Below are positions 32,398 to 33,445 of a stretch of 33,445 nt of DNA, piece after piece. Every line of letters begins with the position of its first letter. Position 1 is the first letter of the stretch. Position numbers and translations under genes: made by a program. Under the pieces are notes generated by a model. The model did no database searches, was not told the origin of the DNA, and saw only the letters and a list, made by a program, of their open reading frames with translations. Source of the stretch: Planctomycetaceae bacterium (GTDB lineage: Bacteria > Planctomycetota > Planctomycetia > Pirellulales > Lacipirellulaceae); contig PABB01000016.1 of NCBI GenBank assembly GCA_002702655.1, positions 1-33,445 on the forward strand, in the 5' to 3' direction.

Positions 32398-33377
32398 TGA
32401 ACAACTCTGCAACTGAAAAGCACTGTCGGTCTTATCCGACGGTGACCTTGTTGCTGTTGGCTGTCAACGTGCCATTGGCGGTCCTCGTTGGAGTTCTGCT
32501 GGTGTGGGACTACTACCGAGAGATGCGGCGTGCGACCGACGTGCGACGAATTACTCTCAGTGACGAGGCGAGCGTGATCGGCAATGCGCTGTTGCGATTG
32601 AGTGTTCCCGATGACGTAGCAGCAATCGAAGCATTTCTGATTGCCAGTTGTGCCGAAACAGCGGGACCGAGAACTCCCGGGCACTGGATTGACGTGCAAT
32701 GGAATGGCAAGCGGTTGCATACGCACACCGACCAGGGAATCACGTCCCAATTGCACCAGGTTTCGGGCGATTCGCGTGGGGACGCCATTGTCGGTCGATT
32801 TACCGCCGGCAGCTTGCAAGTCAAAGTCACCGAACGGGTCGCCGAGATTCGGCGCAGTGCTCGGGGCGAAACGTTGATGCACCTCAGCGGCATTGTCGGT
32901 CTGGCATCGCTTGCGGCAATCATTGTCGACTTCGCGCTGGTAATGATGGTCGTCCAGCCTACCAGGCGGCTAATGGAATCGGTAAGACGAATTCAATCCG
33001 GTCAATTCGATGTGGAAGCGCAATCGTTCCTTAGTAGCGAGTTAAACGATTTGAGCATGGGAATTGGCCAGATGGCGGCGTCTCTTGGCGACATGGAAGC
33101 GGCTCGCAGCCTGGCAATGCGGCGTGCCCGCGATATCCAAAATCATCTTCTTCCGCAGAGCATTTGCGTTCCTGGATTGGCCTTCGCCACCCATTTCCAA
33201 CCGGCCGAGGATGTCGCAGGCGATATATACGGTGTGATGAAGTTACGCGACAAGTCATGGTTGATCTTCATTGCGGATTTGGTCGGACACGGTGTTCCCG
33301 CAGCGATCAGCGCGGTCGTCCTGAAAATGGTAATCGAGTCGGCGGCAAGTAATACTGGCCTGCTATTGAATTTCTGA
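32397..33377 (+). CDS. Membrane HAMP-SpoIIE/PP2C phosphatase (RsbU-like), truncated by an insertion sequence
   Basis: The visible protein is 326 residues. It has a first transmembrane helix (TVTLLLLAVNVPLAVLVGVL), a ~120-residue extracytoplasmic sensor region, a second helix (GIVGLASLAAIIVDFALVMM), a HAMP-like segment (RLMESVRRIQSGQFDVEAQS), and the start of a SpoIIE phosphatase domain (IQNHLLPQ, AGDIYGVMKL, IADLVGHGVPAA). Two metal-binding Asp residues are present (GDIY, IADLVG). At about residue 320 the frame enters the right-flank insertion sequence and stops after GLLLNF. Roughly half of the catalytic domain is missing, so it is probably inactive in this form. It overlaps the CsrA-receiver gene by one base, so the two formed one unit before the insertion. 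Confidence 0.85.
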   Translation: MNNSATEKHCRSYPTVTLLLLAVNVPLAVLVGVLLVWDYYREMRRATDVRRITLSDEASVIGNALLRLSVPDDVAAIEAFLIASCAETAGPRTPGHWIDVQWNGKRLHTHTDQGITSQLHQVSGDSRGDAIVGRFTAGSLQVKVTERVAEIRRSARGETLMHLSGIVGLASLAAIIVDFALVMMVVQPTRRLMESVRRIQSGQFDVEAQSFLSSELNDLSMGIGQMAASLGDMEAARSLAMRRARDIQNHLLPQSICVPGLAFATHFQPAEDVAGDIYGVMKLRDKSWLIFIADLVGHGVPAAISAVVLKMVIESAASNTGLLLNF

Positions 33378-33445
33378 TCCATCGGTTATGAAGGTCTCAA
33401 TCGCCCGTCGGGCCAGGAGACCTGTAGAGATGAGCACGAAGCGAC
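33356..33445 (+). mobile_element. Right-flank insertion sequence, 5' end only (IS3-like, reads outward)
   Basis: This is the inverted counterpart of 10-99. Starting TGGCCTGCTATTGAATTTCT, it carries about 75 bases of leader, an AGGAG ribosome site near 33415, and an ATG at 33430 reading MSTKR to the window edge. It interrupts the phosphatase gene. The IS3 assignment is tentative. Confidence 0.55.

Noticed and set aside
1-33445. Closed circle joined through one shared insertion sequence
   Set aside because: Both edges carry the same left end of the element facing inward. A single copy cannot join them, because one side would need the right end.

Overview
The window looks like part of a planctomycete chromosome of the Rhodopirellula/Blastopirellula type. 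The evidence is a DUF1559 type-IV-pilin-like gene, many small His/Cys-rich exported proteins with few database-like landmarks, low-complexity ATTCTCC/GAGAATGG intergenic tracts, and mixed GTG/TTG/ATG starts. It is a heavy-metal handling region. Genus is inferred from gene content and style; no rRNA or tRNA is present to confirm it.

Layout. (1) 1-100 and 33355-33445 carry the same 91-bp sequence in inverted orientation. Each copy is the 5' end of an outward-reading transposase-like gene (MSTKRRRR...), so the window is bounded by two copies of one insertion sequence. The IS cuts off a gene remnant on the left (101-190) and a SpoIIE/PP2C phosphatase on the right. (2) 298-5542 is a MacB/DevBCA-type ABC export operon: permease, Cys-cluster lipoprotein, membrane-fusion protein, ATPase, second permease. 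(3) 5611-12497 is a patchwork: a Cys/His-rich protein, a protein with two copies of an unnamed ~75-residue His/Trp domain, ribulose-phosphate 3-epimerase, a DUF1559 protein with a Fur-like palindrome upstream, a two-TM protein, a CDF metal exporter, a Gly/His-repeat TPR protein and a lipoprotein ending GGCNDGCCH. (4) 12554-15221 (minus) is a beta-carbonic anhydrase, a SulP-STAS transporter (probably bicarbonate) and a tiny His-tailed lipoprotein. (5) 15495-30524 is the efflux core: a Cys-rich protein divergent from a TolC-like lipoprotein, then a second Cys/His protein, an adaptor and RND pump 1, the single-domain His/Trp protein, a GPHGG lipoprotein, adaptor 2, RND pump 2 (CzcA signature) and a CzcN-like methyltransferase-fold protein. 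(6) 30632-33377 holds a Gly/His-rich protein, a fourth Cys-rich protein, a CsrA-receiver fusion and the truncated phosphatase.

How it may work together. Two RND pumps appear to share one outer-membrane channel. The CDF exporter moves metal from cytoplasm to periplasm. A large set of periplasmic His/Cys-rich proteins probably buffers or delivers metal; eight proteins in the window end in short His-rich tails. No ArsR, MerR or two-component DNA-binding regulator is present. The only regulatory proteins are the CsrA-receiver fusion and the overlapping phosphatase.

Best candidates for something undescribed: (a) a family of four Cys/His-rich exported proteins ending in the exact pattern C-[AI]-x-L-x-x-[FW]-x-I-stop; (b) a ~75-residue His/Trp domain present three times; (c) a 64-77 bp palindromic element whose terminal GTAG supplies the stop codon of three unrelated genes and which in one place is translated inside a Cys-rich protein; (d) a CsrA-receiver-phosphatase unit.
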